Positions 62,583 through 64,000 of a stretch of DNA of 64,000 nt are shown here, piece after piece. The DNA is from Pectobacterium aroidearum (lineage in GTDB: Bacteria; Pseudomonadota; Gammaproteobacteria; Enterobacterales; Enterobacteriaceae). The stretch lies in contig NZ_CP065044.1 of the NCBI RefSeq assembly GCF_015689195.1, forward strand, positions 1,054,001 to 1,118,000. Reading direction: 5' to 3'. The stretch's first letter is position 1. The number at the start of each line of letters is the position of its first letter. Both the position numbers and the translations under genes were made by a program. The notes beneath the pieces were generated by a model. That model worked only from the letters and a program-made list of their open reading frames with translations. It was not told where the DNA came from and ran no database searches.

Positions 62583-64000
62583 GTGGAACATTTTTCTCCT
62601 CCTCCCGCTAAAGTGATTAGCGCATTGCTGCAACATTCATATGTGATGTCTATCTATGCCAAGGATATGCTATATGCATTAAAGGCTGACGTTGCGGAAT
62701 TGAATCTGGATAAAAACCGTATTGTGTTGGCAGTAGAATATTCTGGTTCAGATATCGACAGATATCTTGCCGATGGTGGTTTGAATTTTGATCTGGAAGC
62801 GCTCAAAGGTACGGAGAACATCGAACGAGAAACTTACAGTCTGTGTAATATTTCTACGCAATTATTCAAGACGGACAGTATGTTTTATCGTCTGGAGTGT
62901 CGCTTGCCAGACTCTGTTTTCGTCACTGAAAACAGAGGTGCGATTCGTATTCCTTTTATTCTTGGTATGCAGGCTCGTGCTCGCATCGAAGTTTATATGC
63001 ACACGCTTAACGTGCCCGGAACGCTGCGTAATTTATCGACCGGTGGGTGTATGGTCGAAATCGATCTGGTTGAAAGCATTGCGATTGATGTGGGGCAGAA
63101 TATCCCCGGCATTACGCTGGAATTTCCTAACGGGGAAAGCTTTTATGCCGAGGGAAGAATTCGCCATATACGCCCCTTTGGGAATAATGGCTATGCGGCT
63201 GTCGGCATCCAGTTTATCAATTTGTCTTCATCCCAGTCTGAAGCCCTGCTTCATTATACCCATGAGTCGGAAAGAGAGGCGGCATATCGAACCGGCGTCA
63301 CTGGCAGCATGGTGTATTCGTCTCCGCTGTTCATTCCTGGCACTAAGGAGAAAAATATCTTGCTGCGAGAAAGTCAGGAACGCGAGAAACGCACCCGCCA
63401 GACGCCTATGGAACGGGGCGTCATGGAGGTTGCCCATCGGCTTCAGATTGGGCTGATGTACATCAAAACGCGCAATCAACTGCCCGTTGAGATCTTTTAT
63501 GACTGTGTCGATACCCTGATCTATATGGTTAAAAAAGAGAGAAAGGCTTTTCTGTATGCGCTGTCGTTCCTGCGTGATGAAGCGGAGTGGGTCAGGCATG
63601 CGGTGCAGGTTGCAGGGAAACTGGCCGATATGCTGTTACTTTCCGATCCGCACGATCCCTGTGTGCGCGAGGCCGTATTAGGCGCATTGCTTCATACTAT
63701 GGGTAAGCCGCTGCTGGTCAATGCCAGCCTTCCGTCGCTCAAGGTCAACATGAATCCGATGCAGAAAGCGATCCTGATTGGTCACGTAGAAGTACTGCGC
63801 GAGAAGTTACGTGAACTGGACTGGGCGATAAGCCCCACTTGCCGCGATGTGATTGAGAATGCTAACGAGCGTTTGGACGGTAGCGGCTATCCGCACGGCA
63901 AACGCGCCGAACAATTGTCGCCGTTAGTCCGCTTGGTCTCTGTAATTAAGGCGATTAATAAGCTCAGGCATGCGCGGAATGGTGTTTCGCCCCGTACGCC
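62583..64000 (+). CDS. PilZ-domain protein with degenerate HD-GYP domain (3' end outside window)
   Basis: The frame is open from GTG 62583 (AGGTAG upstream) to the right edge, more than 470 codons. Residues about 1-115 resemble a YcgR-like N-terminal domain. Residues about 119-225 form a PilZ domain with RNLSTGGCMVEI (the D/N-x-S-x-x-G motif) preceded by an Arg-rich QARARIEV. From about residue 280 the pattern is HD-GYP-like. The catalytic HD is replaced (LLHTMGKPLL), and the later block NERLDGSGYPHGK lacks its leading His. It is probably a cyclic di-GMP receptor with a non-catalytic output module. No signal peptide or membrane helix. Confidence 0.8.
   Translation, partial: MEHFSPPPAKVISALLQHSYVMSIYAKDMLYALKADVAELNLDKNRIVLAVEYSGSDIDRYLADGGLNFDLEALKGTENIERETYSLCNISTQLFKTDSMFYRLECRLPDSVFVTENRGAIRIPFILGMQARARIEVYMHTLNVPGTLRNLSTGGCMVEIDLVESIAIDVGQNIPGITLEFPNGESFYAEGRIRHIRPFGNNGYAAVGIQFINLSSSQSEALLHYTHESEREAAYRTGVTGSMVYSSPLFIPGTKEKNILLRESQEREKRTRQTPMERGVMEVAHRLQIGLMYIKTRNQLPVEIFYDCVDTLIYMVKKERKAFLYALSFLRDEAEWVRHAVQVAGKLADMLLLSDPHDPCVREAVLGALLHTMGKPLLVNASLPSLKVNMNPMQKAILIGHVEVLREKLRELDWAISPTCRDVIENANERLDGSGYPHGKRAEQLSPLVRLVSVIKAINKLRHARNGVSPRT

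Noticed and set aside
62788..63456. 222-codon frame in another phase within the PilZ gene
   Set aside because: The frame starting at GTG 62583 encodes a recognisable PilZ plus HD-GYP-like protein through the whole stretch, so this one is a shadow.

Overview
The window is a stretch of enterobacterial chromosome, almost certainly from the soft-rot genus Pectobacterium. The evidence is gene content and gene order. The blocks yjbQ-uvrA|ssb, ygiM|ygiF-glnE-hldE and barA|rlmD-relA-mazG-pyrG-eno follow the Escherichia coli pattern. They are interleaved with soft-rot genes: rhamnogalacturonide uptake and hydrolysis (rhiT-rhiN), a cytoplasmic GH28 pectinase-like protein, an oligogalacturonide-type binding protein, and a plant-phenolic aldehyde dehydrogenase. 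ERIC repeats and type I-F CRISPR repeats fit the same group. No tRNA or rRNA gene was seen.

Layout. 1-3.7 kb is an accessory region: the end of ygjP, a structured repeat, a broken hcp (type VI secretion tube) remnant, an AT-rich operon with a putative membrane-acting toxin and three paralogous small membrane proteins, and a collapsed I-F CRISPR remnant. 3.7-7.8 kb holds yjbQ, uvrA and ssb with a shared SOS operator. 8-10.7 kb holds a dead amidohydrolase start, an acetyltransferase, a membrane protein cut by IS4, and IS4 itself. 10.7-19.9 kb is housekeeping: ygiM, ygiF, glnE, hldE, ligA, ypeB. 20-22.6 kb is motility related: two FlxA-like coiled-coil proteins, one behind a consensus sigma-28 promoter, and an Aer-type aerotaxis receptor. 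23.5-33.6 kb is a complete D-glucarate/D-galactarate pathway. GudP imports the sugar acids. GarD, GudD and possibly GudX dehydrate them to 5-keto-4-deoxyglucarate. GarL cleaves that to pyruvate and tartronate semialdehyde. GarR reduces the semialdehyde, and GarK phosphorylates the resulting glycerate. 33.7-44.9 kb holds barA (GacS/ExpS-type virulence sensor kinase), rlmD, relA, mazG, pyrG and eno. 45-64 kb holds a DJ-1 protein, an aldehyde dehydrogenase with a divergent LysR regulator, rhiTN, two exported metallo-beta-lactamase-fold proteins around a LysR gene, queE/queD, a pectin-type locus, an EAL phosphodiesterase and a PilZ/degenerate HD-GYP protein that runs off the right edge.

The most unusual signals are non-coding. 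(1) Three dispersed copies of a roughly 250-bp element lie in the same orientation downstream of three different genes. Their hairpins are kept by compensatory base changes, including a conserved internal C.T mismatch. (2) A three-repeat type I-F CRISPR remnant has a fully palindromic middle repeat. It looks like the scar of two divergent arrays fused through their repeat cores. (3) The regulatory regions upstream of gudP and gudX share motifs in the same order, and an ERIC element has landed in one of them. (4) A putative toxin is followed by three tandem immunity-like paralogues beside an hcp fragment.
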